DNA of 10,950 nucleotides, from NCBI GenBank assembly GCA_027001895.1, contig JALTLP010000271.1:1-10950 (forward strand). The letters are read 5' to 3'. A model generated the notes under the pieces. The model ran no database searches and was not told the origin of the DNA. It saw only the letters and a program-made list of their open reading frames with translations. Positions 1-7,327 of the stretch are shown piece after piece. Both the position numbers and the translations under genes were made by a program. Source of the stretch: Chromatiales bacterium (GTDB lineage Bacteria > Pseudomonadota > Gammaproteobacteria > UBA6429 > Thiohalophilaceae). The number at the start of each line of letters is the position of its first letter. The stretch's first letter is position 1.

Positions 1-66
1 GATAACAAACTCTCCTCGCGCAAGCCTTCTCAAAAATGGGAAGGAAAAAAATATTTGAGGTGTTGT
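1..66 (+). other. Leader upstream of lpdA with a small hairpin
   Basis: This is a short non-coding stretch before the lpdA start. Positions 25-31 (CCTTCTC) pair with 38-44 (GGGAAGG, one G-T pair) around a six-base A-rich loop, giving a 7-bp hairpin followed by A residues rather than T residues, so it does not look like an intrinsic terminator for + strand transcription. A TAA at 3-5 could be the stop of an upstream gene, which in this family would usually encode the dihydrolipoamide acetyltransferase, but too little sequence is present to tell. The lpdA ribosome binding site (GAGG, 57-60) lies at the right edge. Confidence 0.4.
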
Positions 67-1863
67 ATGAGCACAGTAGAAGTACATGTTCCTGATATCG
101 GTGATTTTGATGCCGTCGAAGTTATTGAAGTCCTGGTTGCGCCCGGTGACCAGATTGCAGAAGAAGATTCGCTAATTACCGTTGAGTCTGACAAGGCAAC
201 GATGGAAATTCCATCACCTGTTAGCGGTATTGTGCAGTCCTTTGATGTTTCTGTTGGCGATACAGTTTCACAAGGCACATTGCTTGGTACCGTCGTTGTT
301 GAAGGAGCAGCAGCTGTTGAAGAAAAAACCGAAACGGCTACAGAAGCACCAAAAGAAGCAGCACCTGCAGTTGCCGAATCAAAGCCTGCCGCTGAATCTG
401 CTCCGGTGGCAGCATCTTATTCCGGTAAGGTAGATGTTGAGGCGGAAGTGGTTGTTTTAGGTTCAGGCCCCGGTGGTTACACCGCCGCATTTCGTGCAGC
501 AGATTTAGGTAAGAAGGTTGTCTTAATAGAAAAAGAAGATGTACTCGGTGGTGTTTGCTTAAACGTGGGTTGTATTCCTTCCAAAGCTTTATTGCATGTT
601 GCAGAAGTGGTGAGTGAAGCACCTGAACTGGCAGAAGCCGGTATTACTTTTAATAAACCAAAGATTGATACAGATAAACTGCGCGCACATAAAGACGGTG
701 TTATCGGTAAGCTTACGGGTGGTCTTAAACAGATGGCTAAACAGCGTAAAGTTAACGTTGTTAATGGTTACGGTAAGTTTACATCTGCAAATACCATTGA
801 AGTTGAGGCCGCAGACGGTAGCAAGACAACGGTTGGTTTTAAAAATTGTATTATTGCAGCCGGTTCATCCGTTACAAAGCTCCCTTTTATTCCGTGGGAA
901 GATGAGCGCGTATGGGATTCAACCGATGCGTTAGAACTACACAATATTCCAAAGCGTTTACTTGTTGTTGGTGGCGGTATTATTGGCCTGGAAATGGCAA
1001 CGGTTTATTCAGCCCTGGGTGCCAATGTCACTGTGGTTGAGTTAGGCGATGGTTTAATGCCCGGTGCAGACCGCGATATGATTCGCCTGTTTGAAAGAGT
1101 TTTAAAGAAACGTTACGAAAACATCTATACCAGCACCAAAGTGACTGAATTAACACCGGGAAAAAAAGGTATCGTGTGTAAGTTTGAAGGCCCTGAAGGG
1201 AATAAAAAATCAAAAGTACCAGAAGAAGATACGTTCGATAATGTGCTGGTTGCAATCGGCCGTTCACCGAACGGTAAATTAATTGATGCAGACAAAGCCG
1301 GCGTTGTTGTAAACGAGCAGGGGTTTATTCCGGTTGATAACCAGATGCGTACCAATGTTGATCATATCTTTGCTATTGGTGATGTGGTCGGCCAACCCAT
1401 GCTGGCTCATAAAGCAACGCACGAAGCAAAAGTTGCAGCAGAAGTTATCTCTGGTTTGAAGAGTTTCTTTGATAAGCGTGTGATTCCATCTGTTGCATAC
1501 ACAGATCCTGAAGTCGCCTGGGTTGGTAAAACTGAAGATCAGTTAAAAGACGAAGGTGTGAAATACGAGAAGGGTGCTTTCCCCTGGGCAGCCAGTGGCC
1601 GGGCATTGTCAGTGGGAGCAACAACCGGTATGACCAAGGTGCTCTATGATGCCGAAACACATCGCATGATTGGGGCAGGTATATTAGGTAAAAATGCAGG
1701 TGAGCTGATTGCTGAAGCTGCGCTGGCTATTGAAATGGGTGCTGAGATGGATGATGTTGGTTTAACGATTCACCCACACCCAACGCTTTCAGAAACGCTT
1801 AATTTTGCAACCGAGGTTGCAGAAGGCACTTGTACTGACATTTACATGCCAAAGAAGAAATAA
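67..1863 (+). CDS. lpdA: Dihydrolipoyl dehydrogenase with N-terminal lipoyl domain (E3)
   Basis: This FAD enzyme re-oxidises the dihydrolipoyl arms of 2-oxo acid dehydrogenase complexes, passing electrons to NAD+ in the cytoplasm. It is 598 residues from the ATG at 67, which has GAGG six bases upstream. An in-frame TTG at 55 would overlap that GAGG and is rejected. Residues 1-80 form a biotinyl/lipoyl domain with the lipoyl lysine K43 in ESDKATM. Residues 81-118 are an Ala/Pro/Glu-rich swinging linker. From about 125 comes the E3 module: FAD-binding GSGPGG (132-137), redox disulfide C164/C169 in GGVCLNVGC, a second Rossmann motif GGGIIG for NAD, and the C-terminal pair H571/E576 in HPHPTLSE. 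The fused lipoyl domain is typical of the E3 in bacterial pyruvate dehydrogenase operons, so aceE and aceF probably lie just left of the window. The catalytic positions are all present. The assignment to PDH rather than another complex is inferred from the fusion. Confidence 0.95.
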   Translation: MSTVEVHVPDIGDFDAVEVIEVLVAPGDQIAEEDSLITVESDKATMEIPSPVSGIVQSFDVSVGDTVSQGTLLGTVVVEGAAAVEEKTETATEAPKEAAPAVAESKPAAESAPVAASYSGKVDVEAEVVVLGSGPGGYTAAFRAADLGKKVVLIEKEDVLGGVCLNVGCIPSKALLHVAEVVSEAPELAEAGITFNKPKIDTDKLRAHKDGVIGKLTGGLKQMAKQRKVNVVNGYGKFTSANTIEVEAADGSKTTVGFKNCIIAAGSSVTKLPFIPWEDERVWDSTDALELHNIPKRLLVVGGGIIGLEMATVYSALGANVTVVELGDGLMPGADRDMIRLFERVLKKRYENIYTSTKVTELTPGKKGIVCKFEGPEGNKKSKVPEEDTFDNVLVAIGRSPNGKLIDADKAGVVVNEQGFIPVDNQMRTNVDHIFAIGDVVGQPMLAHKATHEAKVAAEVISGLKSFFDKRVIPSVAYTDPEVAWVGKTEDQLKDEGVKYEKGAFPWAASGRALSVGATTGMTKVLYDAETHRMIGAGILGKNAGELIAEAALAIEMGAEMDDVGLTIHPHPTLSETLNFATEVAEGTCTDIYMPKKK

Positions 1864-1864
1864 T

Positions 1865-1990
1865 CTCTCGCAAAATAAGAAACGGAATTACGGCGTTAAG
1901 AAATTAACTTAAAAATACTCACTTACTTTTTGTAAGCTCCGTTTTTTCGTTAATTCTTGCCTTGTACTTCCGTTTCTTATTATCCGAGAG
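1865..1990. repeat. 126-bp near-palindrome between convergent genes; possible MITE or bidirectional terminator
   Basis: The segment starts one base after the lpdA stop and folds back on itself almost entirely. CTCTCG (1865-1870) pairs with CGAGAG (1985-1990). Positions 1874-1887 pair perfectly, 14 bp, with 1968-1981. AAGAA and TTAAC (1898-1908, one bulged A) pair with 1949-1958. The middle holds a CTTAC/GTAAG hairpin (1922-1926 with 1932-1936). A second local hairpin, GTTAA-GAAA-TTAAC (1895-1908), has a GNRA-type loop. T-runs occur for both strands near the apex (1942-1947 on +, complement of 1911-1915 on -). Because lpdA and the kinase gene converge here, it may act as a bidirectional terminator. 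Its size, AT-richness and matching ends also fit a MITE, but no clear target duplication is visible. Confidence 0.75.
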
Positions 1991-2022
1991 CAGAATGGCA
2001 AAAAATTTATTCTAAATGGGAT

Positions 2023-3360
2023 TTACCCAAAGCTAAAATAAAAAGTACTACCTTTGTTTATTCTGGCGTCTGCTCTGATGCTGCCGCCATGTCGATCAAT
2101 AATACGCTTTACAGTGGCAAGACCAATGCCATTGCCTTCAAATTCCTTGCCGTGCAAGCGCTGAAAAGGGGTGAATAACTTTGCTTTATATTCATTGTTA
2201 AAGCCTACGCCATTATCTTTAATATAAAATTCATCTCCTTTTTCAGTTTGGCCAAATTTAATAACGGTAACAGTTTCATTGGCTGAGTATTTCCATGCAT
2301 TTTCTAACAGGTTGGTTAAAACAATTTCCGCAAGAGATAAGTCGGCAAAAGCTTCAAGGTTGTCTCCAATTTGTAGCTGAACGTTCCGTTCTGGATCCGA
2401 TTGTTTCAAGTTGTCTGTGATTGTTTTTACTATTTCTGTCAGGTTAATATTTTGTTTGTTTAACAGGTTACGGGTTAATCGTGATAACTGTAACATGTCA
2501 TCTATCAGATCACCCATTTTCTGGCTGGAGGCTCTTATTCTTTGTAAATAGTCCTTACACTGGGTATTTAGAGCGCTACTGCAATCTTCCAGCAGTACCT
2601 GTGAAAACCCATCTATAGAGCGGAGTGGTGCACGCAAATCATGTGAAACTGAATAAGCAAAGGATTCAAGTTCCTTGTTCGCTACCTCCAGTGCATGGGT
2701 TCGTTCTTTAACATGTTTCTCAAGAACAGATTGTTGTTTTGTTAGTTCGGTATTTCTTTTCTTTTGAAAAAGAATAATAAGCAATAACAGATAAGCGGTA
2801 AGTATAATTGCGCTCCAGTTAAGCAATGAGGATGCAGCCTGTCCTTCTGCTATATCTTTATGCAAAGGGTGTTCACCGAGAGCCAGAACATCAAGCACCT
2901 GAAAAAACCGGTTGATGGTTTGATGATGTGCCTCATGGGTCTGCGACATTTCAGAATTGCTCAGGTGATGAGCCAGGGGGTGCCGGTGTTTTTGCCAGAG
3001 GTCTCTTTCTTCGATAATTAACCTGTCAAGTTTATCTGCAAGTTGCTTCACCATCACCAGCAACTCCTGGTTATATGCCGCTTTTTTTTGATATTTTTTT
3101 ATAAGTGTTTCGGCATCTTTAATGGCGTTTTGAAAATTTAAATATTGTTCATTACTCGGGAGCTTCAGGAACTCGGCTTTTTTTAATTTCAGTATCGGGC
3201 GGCGCATTTCATCTAGTAGTTGAATTCCTGCCTGTGCTTGTTGTCCTCGTTTGATCTTTGCCGGTGTTTGTTCAACAACATTTACAACAAGAAAAATAAT
3301 CAGCCCTGTAACGGCGGACATTGTGAAGGACAAGTTGTTAAAGTGCCTGATTAGATTCAT
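2023..3360 (-). CDS. Orphan membrane sensor histidine kinase
   Basis: This is a 445-residue inner-membrane sensor kinase of a two-component system. TM1 spans about residues 11-29 and TM2 about 182-198, leaving roughly 150 residues in the periplasm, predicted helical and of no family I recognise. A histidine-rich patch at 125-146 (H125, H127, H131, H132, H142, H145, H146) stands out. A coiled-coil linker (200-232) leads to HisKA, with the phospho-accepting H240 in SVSHDLRAPL. The HATPase domain follows: N box around N354, DNGVGF (382-387), an F-box-like LFTPFQRLH (395-403), and GNGIGLA (409-415). All catalytic boxes look intact. The kinase core resembles the phytochrome-type and other hybrid-free kinases with F-box LFxPFQRLH. 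No response regulator is encoded nearby, so its partner is elsewhere. The start is chosen at 3360 because TM1 follows at once; its ribosome binding site is weak. Signal and targets are unknown. Confidence 0.9.
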   Translation of the reverse strand: MNLIRHFNNLSFTMSAVTGLIIFLVVNVVEQTPAKIKRGQQAQAGIQLLDEMRRPILKLKKAEFLKLPSNEQYLNFQNAIKDAETLIKKYQKKAAYNQELLVMVKQLADKLDRLIIEERDLWQKHRHPLAHHLSNSEMSQTHEAHHQTINRFFQVLDVLALGEHPLHKDIAEGQAASSLLNWSAIILTAYLLLLIILFQKKRNTELTKQQSVLEKHVKERTHALEVANKELESFAYSVSHDLRAPLRSIDGFSQVLLEDCSSALNTQCKDYLQRIRASSQKMGDLIDDMLQLSRLTRNLLNKQNINLTEIVKTITDNLKQSDPERNVQLQIGDNLEAFADLSLAEIVLTNLLENAWKYSANETVTVIKFGQTEKGDEFYIKDNGVGFNNEYKAKLFTPFQRLHGKEFEGNGIGLATVKRIIDRHGGSIRADARINKGSTFYFSFG

Positions 3361-3531
3361 CCTGGTTTGCCTGTATTATTTATAAAACCGTGTCCATTCA
3401 TTCAGTTAGAATATCATACTGTAATGGTTTTTTTTCTACATGAAGTAAGCTAAAGTCATGTAAATCGCCAATAAATAAGTATTTGAGGATATTTTGGTGT
3501 TTTATGGAATGCTTTTTGCATTTTCATCCGC

Positions 3532-4974
3532 ATGAGTTACAAAATACTTCAGATCATTGCTTTTTTTAGCCTGTTTGTTTCCGGAATGACGGCCTGTAGC
3601 CTTAAGTTTGGTGCTGATGCCCGCCAAGCTGCTGAAAGTAATAAGAAAAATCCACCCGTTAGCAAGTTTGTTGAGGTTGATAATAACGCGACAGAGGCAG
3701 AAGTTGCTACACAGCAAGCGGCCAGTGATTCGGATAAAACAGCAGCTGACGGCAAGTCGGAAGCTGTAGAAACGGCAAAATATATCCGTGTGGGTAAAAA
3801 TCGTCGTTTAAAAAGAGTTGCTGCTAAAACTGATTCCATGCCCGCAAATCAACAACAACAGCCCATCGGCGCTGAAAAGTCAATGCCCGAAAAATCAGTA
3901 ACCGTAAAATCGTTACATAGAAAGGCTGTATCGAAGGTGCGCCAGGTGCATCAAAAGGTTGTTAGCAAGGTCTTTAAAAAGAAAAAGGTTAGGCAAACCG
4001 TATACTACCCAACGGTGCAATTGTACGGCGAAAAAATTGATAAATCGCAGTGGAGTATTACGTCTAAAGATATTGAATGCAACTTGTCGCAAACAATAGA
4101 GGGCCTGGGTAAAGTGATATTTAACTATAATCCGGTTCAAAAAATGCGTTTTGTATTCCGGGTTAATCACCCGGTTGCAAAAAAACTGGCAAGCGAAGAT
4201 TTACGCTACGACAAAGCTCTTATTACTGATGTATACCCGTACCCGGCTGTGGGTGCAAAAATAGAGTCTGTTCCGCCACAATGGAAACCTTTCGCGATAA
4301 AGAAAACGCTGGGTTATATTCCTTTACAACAAGGTTACGAACCTTTTGTTTTACCACACAGGCAAAAGATACCAGCTAAGTTAACCAATGAAACGGTTTT
4401 AGGTCTGCCTGCTAAAGCAGATACTCAACTGGCATCTCTGGAAAATCAGACCTTACCGGAAGTATGGCCAGATAGATTAATATATGAGCTTCTCGAAGGG
4501 ATGTCGATAAGAGTGACTTATCGTGACTGGACGGATGGTACCCAGGATATTATCACTACTATTTCACCGATTGGTTTTGCAAAACAAAAGAACCGCTTTC
4601 AAAAATGCATAAACAAACTGCCAAAGTATAAATTTGCCAGTATTCAATACACAACCATTTACTTTACTAAGAACCAGCGGGTATTAAGTAAAAAACAACG
4701 CAAACAGATAAGAGAAATGGTTAAGTTTGCAAAACGCGATAAAACCATCAAAAAGGTTATTGTTAAATCATACACCGACAGTATGGGCTTTAAACGAGTC
4801 AACCGAAACGCAGCAAAGCTTCAGGCCGAGGCGATAAAAAACTATATGCAAAAGCTGGGAATGACTATTCCGATAACGGCAAAAGGGATTGGCGAAGGCA
4901 AATATGTAGCATCCAATCGCAGTTCTGCTGGCCGGGCCAAAAATCGTCGCAGCATTATTACCCTTATTAAATGA
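3532..4974 (+). CDS. MotY-like OmpA-family lipoprotein with long basic N-terminal insert
   Basis: The 480-residue protein begins with a hydrophobic signal ending in VSGMTAC, a lipobox-like site giving a lipidated C22, so an outer-membrane or periplasmic anchor is likely. Residues 23-157 are low complexity, rich in Lys, Ala, Gln and Val, and probably disordered. From about 160 the sequence resembles MotY, the flagellar T-ring protein that helps hold sodium-type stators: W174 and ECNLSQ near the domain start, then C359 in FQKCINKLP. C183 and C359 match the places where MotY forms a disulfide. Residues 373-480 are an OmpA-like peptidoglycan-binding domain with YTDSMG (414-419, including D416) and the NRRSI end motif (R472-R473). 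MotY proteins are usually about 300 residues, so the N-terminal insert is extra. No flagellar gene is adjacent, and a MotY paralogue with another envelope role is possible. The start has no good Shine-Dalgarno, but no in-frame alternative exists upstream because a TGA lies at 3484. A small AATGC/GCATT hairpin sits at 3508-3522. Confidence 0.8.
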   Translation: MSYKILQIIAFFSLFVSGMTACSLKFGADARQAAESNKKNPPVSKFVEVDNNATEAEVATQQAASDSDKTAADGKSEAVETAKYIRVGKNRRLKRVAAKTDSMPANQQQQPIGAEKSMPEKSVTVKSLHRKAVSKVRQVHQKVVSKVFKKKKVRQTVYYPTVQLYGEKIDKSQWSITSKDIECNLSQTIEGLGKVIFNYNPVQKMRFVFRVNHPVAKKLASEDLRYDKALITDVYPYPAVGAKIESVPPQWKPFAIKKTLGYIPLQQGYEPFVLPHRQKIPAKLTNETVLGLPAKADTQLASLENQTLPEVWPDRLIYELLEGMSIRVTYRDWTDGTQDIITTISPIGFAKQKNRFQKCINKLPKYKFASIQYTTIYFTKNQRVLSKKQRKQIREMVKFAKRDKTIKKVIVKSYTDSMGFKRVNRNAAKLQAEAIKNYMQKLGMTIPITAKGIGEGKYVASNRSSAGRAKNRRSIITLIK

Positions 4975-4999
4975 CGCTTTCCCCTATATTCGGTATAAT
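4971..4999 (+). promoter_or_regulatory. Sigma70-type promoter for argG
   Basis: A perfect TATAAT lies at 4994-4999 and, 17 bases before it, ATGACG (4971-4976) matches four of six positions of TTGACA. The -35 box overlaps the stop codon of the preceding gene. Initiation would fall near 5006, giving a leader of about 30 bases. The argG ribosome binding site is GGAG at 5026-5029, six bases before the ATG. No arginine-repressor (ARG box) palindrome was recognised by eye. Confidence 0.7.
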
Positions 5000-5035
5000 C
5001 CGCGCAAATTAGCAAATCCTGCTGCGGAGCAAATC

Positions 5036-6250
5036 ATGTCAGAAGTTAAAAAAGTCGTCCTCGCTTATTCAGGGGGGTTGGATACCTCCATTATCTTAAA
5101 ATGGCTCGAAGATGTTTATCACTGCGAAGTGGTCACTTTTACTGCCGATATCGGTCAGGGTGAGGAAGTCGAACCCGCTCGCGCCAAGGCTCAGGCGATG
5201 GGTGTAAAGGAAATTTATATCGAAGATTTACGTGAAGAATTTGCCCGTGATTTTGTATTCCCAATGTTTCGGGCCAATACCCTTTATGAAGGTGAGTACC
5301 TGTTAGGGACCTCCATTGCGCGGCCGTTAATTGCAAAGCGTTTAGTCGAAATTGCCAAGGAAGTGGGAGCCTCTGCCATTTCTCATGGTGCAACCGGCAA
5401 GGGAAATGACCAGGTTCGTTTTGAATTAGGCGCTTATGCCTTAATGCCCGATGTACAGGTTATTGCCCCGTGGCGTGAATGGGATTTGAACTCACGTGAA
5501 TCACTCATGGCTTATGCCGAAAAACACGGTATTGAAATTGACTATGCCAAACAAGGTAAAAAGTCACCGTATTCTATGGATGCAAACTTGTTACATATTT
5601 CATACGAAGGGGATATTTTAGAAGATCCATGGAATGAACCTGAAGATGATATGTGGCGTTGGAGTGTTTCACCTGAAGCGGCTCCTGATAAAGCAACCTA
5701 TCTGGAATTAGAGTATGTGAAGGGTGATATTGTTGCCATTAATGGTGAGAAAATGTCGCCTGCGACAGTGATGGAATTTTTAAACAAAGTCGGAGGTGAA
5801 AACGGTATTGGTCGTGACGATATTGTTGAAAACCGCTTTGTGGGAATGAAGTCGCGCGGTTGTTATGAAACACCTGCGGGCACCATCATGTTAAAAGCAC
5901 ATCGTGGGATAGAATCTTTAACTCTGGATCGTGAAGCAATGCATTTAAAAGATGAATTGATGCCTCGTTATGCAAAGATGATTTATAACGGTTTCTGGTG
6001 GTCGCCCGAGCGAGAGGCTTTGCAGGCGTTAATTGATAATACACAACAAACAGTTAACGGCACAGTGCGTGTTAAATTGTATAAAGGGAATGTGAGTATT
6101 GCAGGCCGTAAATCTAAAACAGATTCATTATTTGATGAAAATATTGCAAGCTTTGAAGATGATGGTGGTGCATATAACCAGCAAGATGCTGCCGGGTTTA
6201 TTAAACTCAATGCATTGCGTTTAAGAATTGCTGCTCGTAAGAAAAAGTAA
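5036..6250 (+). CDS. argG: Argininosuccinate synthase
   Basis: This cytoplasmic enzyme of arginine biosynthesis joins citrulline and aspartate, with ATP cleavage to AMP and PPi, to form argininosuccinate. The 404-residue product has the usual length for the shorter ArgG subtype. The N-type ATP pyrophosphatase loop SGGLDTS is at 12-18, and the second signature HGATGKGNDQVRFE is at 117-130 with the aspartate/citrulline-binding residues. GTSIARP (91-97) and the downstream SPYSMD and NEPED segments also match the family. GGAG at 5026-5029 sets the start. It has its own promoter and no other arg gene next to it, so it appears to be a single-gene transcription unit. No strong hairpin-plus-T-run terminator follows; the first candidate structures are the repeats beyond 6290. 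Confidence 0.97.
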   Translation: MSEVKKVVLAYSGGLDTSIILKWLEDVYHCEVVTFTADIGQGEEVEPARAKAQAMGVKEIYIEDLREEFARDFVFPMFRANTLYEGEYLLGTSIARPLIAKRLVEIAKEVGASAISHGATGKGNDQVRFELGAYALMPDVQVIAPWREWDLNSRESLMAYAEKHGIEIDYAKQGKKSPYSMDANLLHISYEGDILEDPWNEPEDDMWRWSVSPEAAPDKATYLELEYVKGDIVAINGEKMSPATVMEFLNKVGGENGIGRDDIVENRFVGMKSRGCYETPAGTIMLKAHRGIESLTLDREAMHLKDELMPRYAKMIYNGFWWSPEREALQALIDNTQQTVNGTVRVKLYKGNVSIAGRKSKTDSLFDENIASFEDDGGAYNQQDAAGFIKLNALRLRIAARKKK

Positions 6251-6293
6251 GCTGTCATTTTTTTATGTTCTTTGAGGTTTGATTTATTTTAAT

Positions 6294-6320
6294 CCGCAGA
6301 GAGCGCTGAGGACGCCAGGG
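6294..6320 (+). repeat. GC-variant of the 26-nt, 9-nt-periodic intergenic repeat
   Basis: The segment reads as three 9-nt units beginning CGCAGAGAG, CGCTGAGGA and CGCCAGGGA. It aligns over 26 bases with the copy at 10710-10735 with 18 identities, most differences being A to G. It lies inverted relative to the copy at 6613-6638 in the same intergenic region. Repeats of this CGCAGAG/CACAAAG style are common between genes in several proteobacterial genomes; no function is established that I know of. Confidence 0.6.
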
Positions 6321-6347
6321 AAGTTGTTTTTCAGAACACCAAAATGA

Positions 6348-6383
6348 GTCGTTGCGAGCCACACAGTGGCGCGGCAATCTTTA
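6348..6383 (+). repeat. Short palindromic intergenic repeat (REP-like)
   Basis: TTGC (6352-6355) pairs with GCAA (6374-6377), and CCAC (6359-6362) pairs with GTGG (6366-6369) around an ACA loop, giving an imperfect stem-loop. The GTTGCGAG ... GCGGCAATCT ends match a repeat type seen between genes in many proteobacteria. Only one copy is visible here. It could help end argG or doxX transcription, but it has no T-run. Confidence 0.6.
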
Positions 6384-6440
6384 TTTACTTTAAAAAATAC
6401 GCCGTTTCGCCGTGGTTATTTTTTATTACACGTAAGAAAA

Positions 6441-6478
6441 CCCTCCCCCTAACCCCCTCCCGTAAAGGGAGGGGGAAT
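6441..6478 (+). repeat. C-rich hairpin repeat, copy 1, with G-quadruplex motif on the - strand
   Basis: CCCCCTCCC (6453-6461) and GGGAGGGGG (6467-6475) form a perfect 9-bp stem with a five-base GTAAA loop. The C-runs of 6441-6461 give four G-runs of three or more on the - strand with loops of one to three bases, a canonical G-quadruplex pattern. A second copy lies inverted at 6538-6575. This hairpin type is a known dispersed intergenic repeat in proteobacteria. Confidence 0.75.
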
Positions 6479-6537
6479 AACAGCGGATTATTTTTTTGCT
6501 GCTTCCTAAGGGAGAGGGAGCCTATTTTCGTTTTACT

Positions 6538-6575
6538 CCCTCCCCCATTTCGGGGGAGGGTTGGGGAGGGGGAAT
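6538..6575 (-). repeat. C-rich hairpin repeat, copy 2 (inverted), with G-quadruplex motif on the + strand
   Basis: CCCTCCCCC (6538-6546) pairs perfectly with GGGGGAGGG (6552-6560) around ATTTC. Four G-runs at 6552-6572 with loops of one, two and one base make a strong G-quadruplex motif on the + strand. The unit is an inverted copy of 6441-6478. A partial third arm (AAGGGAGAGGGAGCC) is visible at 6508-6522 between them. Confidence 0.75.
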
Positions 6576-6612
6576 GGCGACAAATTTCTTACCCTTTTTA
6601 AATTATTTTTTT

Positions 6613-6638
6613 CTTCGTGCTCTTTGTGTTCTTCGTGG
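6613..6638 (-). repeat. 26-nt, 9-nt-periodic intergenic repeat, copy A
   Basis: Read on the - strand, it starts CCACGAAGAACACAAAG and repeats every nine bases. It belongs to the same family as the copies at 10710-10735 and 10845-10870, and it is inverted relative to the GC variant at 6294-6320. It lies downstream of the doxX stop in the direction of that operon, so it would be in its 3' untranslated region. Confidence 0.7.
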
Positions 6639-6692
6639 TTTAATAACTTTCTATATTGCCGTGTTTAAACAAAAATAGATCTCAGCATTTTA

Positions 6693-7283
6693 TCAGCTAA
6701 ACTTTCTGGCTATCCAGTAATCAACGCTTACATATTTACCTGAACCAATAAAGAACAAGGTTAACAACATAATAAAATATGTTACCGCAAATTCAATACC
6801 GTTATTTAAGATAACAAAAGAACCTTGTTCGGTTAGCCAGTCATAATTTCCGTGTTCCTGAAGCAAACTTTTAGCTGCATCCAGTCTTTCTATCGCTGCT
6901 ATTGCATCACTGCAATTAAATAAACAGAATTTAGCATCGGCGATAGCTTGCCAACCGTTTACCCAGTGCACACTGACGATAGCAATGATCATAGTGAACA
7001 TTAATGGCATGGATACCCAACGCACTCCAAAACCAAATAGCAGCATTATTGAACCGGCTATTTCAGTTGACGTTGCAAGAAAGGCCATAAGGTCGGGCAT
7101 GGGTAGGCCTAAGCCCCATTCTGTGTTACCAAACCAGGCGGATGTATCTTCAAAGCTGTTAAATTTACTCATACCCGCCATCCAGAAAATGGGTGCTAGA
7201 TAAAGGCGAAGCGCGAGAGGGGCAAGAAAATCAACCGCACGGGTGCGATCAAGTAGGCCTTGCAGTTTCAATAGCATTTCCAT
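6693..7283 (-). CDS. DoxX-family membrane protein of the HvfA/bufferin-type cluster
   Basis: This 196-residue inner-membrane protein is the last gene of the operon. Four hydrophobic segments lie at about 20-38, 64-85, 89-106 and 163-181, the DoxX fold. Between the third and fourth is a loop of about 55 residues with a Cys pair (C120 and C124 in FCLFNC) and the stretch HGNYDWL (144-150). This long-loop form is typical of DoxX proteins found beside MNIO/DUF2063 genes, such as HvfD-like and gig-type clusters. DoxX relatives act in quinone-linked redox or thiol chemistry; here a role in redox support, metal handling or export for the modified peptide is inference only. GGAG (complement of 7290-7293) lies six bases before the ATG. 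It starts 44 bases after the DUF2063 gene on the same strand. Confidence 0.88.
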   Translation of the reverse strand: MEMLLKLQGLLDRTRAVDFLAPLALRLYLAPIFWMAGMSKFNSFEDTSAWFGNTEWGLGLPMPDLMAFLATSTEIAGSIMLLFGFGVRWVSMPLMFTMIIAIVSVHWVNGWQAIADAKFCLFNCSDAIAAIERLDAAKSLLQEHGNYDWLTEQGSFVILNNGIEFAVTYFIMLLTLFFIGSGKYVSVDYWIARKFS

Positions 7284-7327
7284 AATGAACTCCAGTTTTT
7301 AAGTTTTATTGTTGTTAGTAGAGCGGC

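Noticed and set aside
55..66. TTG start for lpdA at 55
   Set aside because: It overlaps the GAGG ribosome binding site, and the ATG at 67 begins the lipoyl domain directly.
1957..2178. + strand open frame of 73 codons over the kinase 3' end
   Set aside because: It starts inside the palindrome and runs antisense to the conserved kinase ATP-binding region; no family resemblance.
6291..6640. CRISPR array
   Set aside because: The repeats are of different types, inverted, not evenly spaced, and no cas gene is present.
6344..6678. Two short + strand open frames between argG and doxX
   Set aside because: They translate the palindromic and C-rich repeats (Pro/Gly/Glu-rich products), have no ribosome binding site and match no family.
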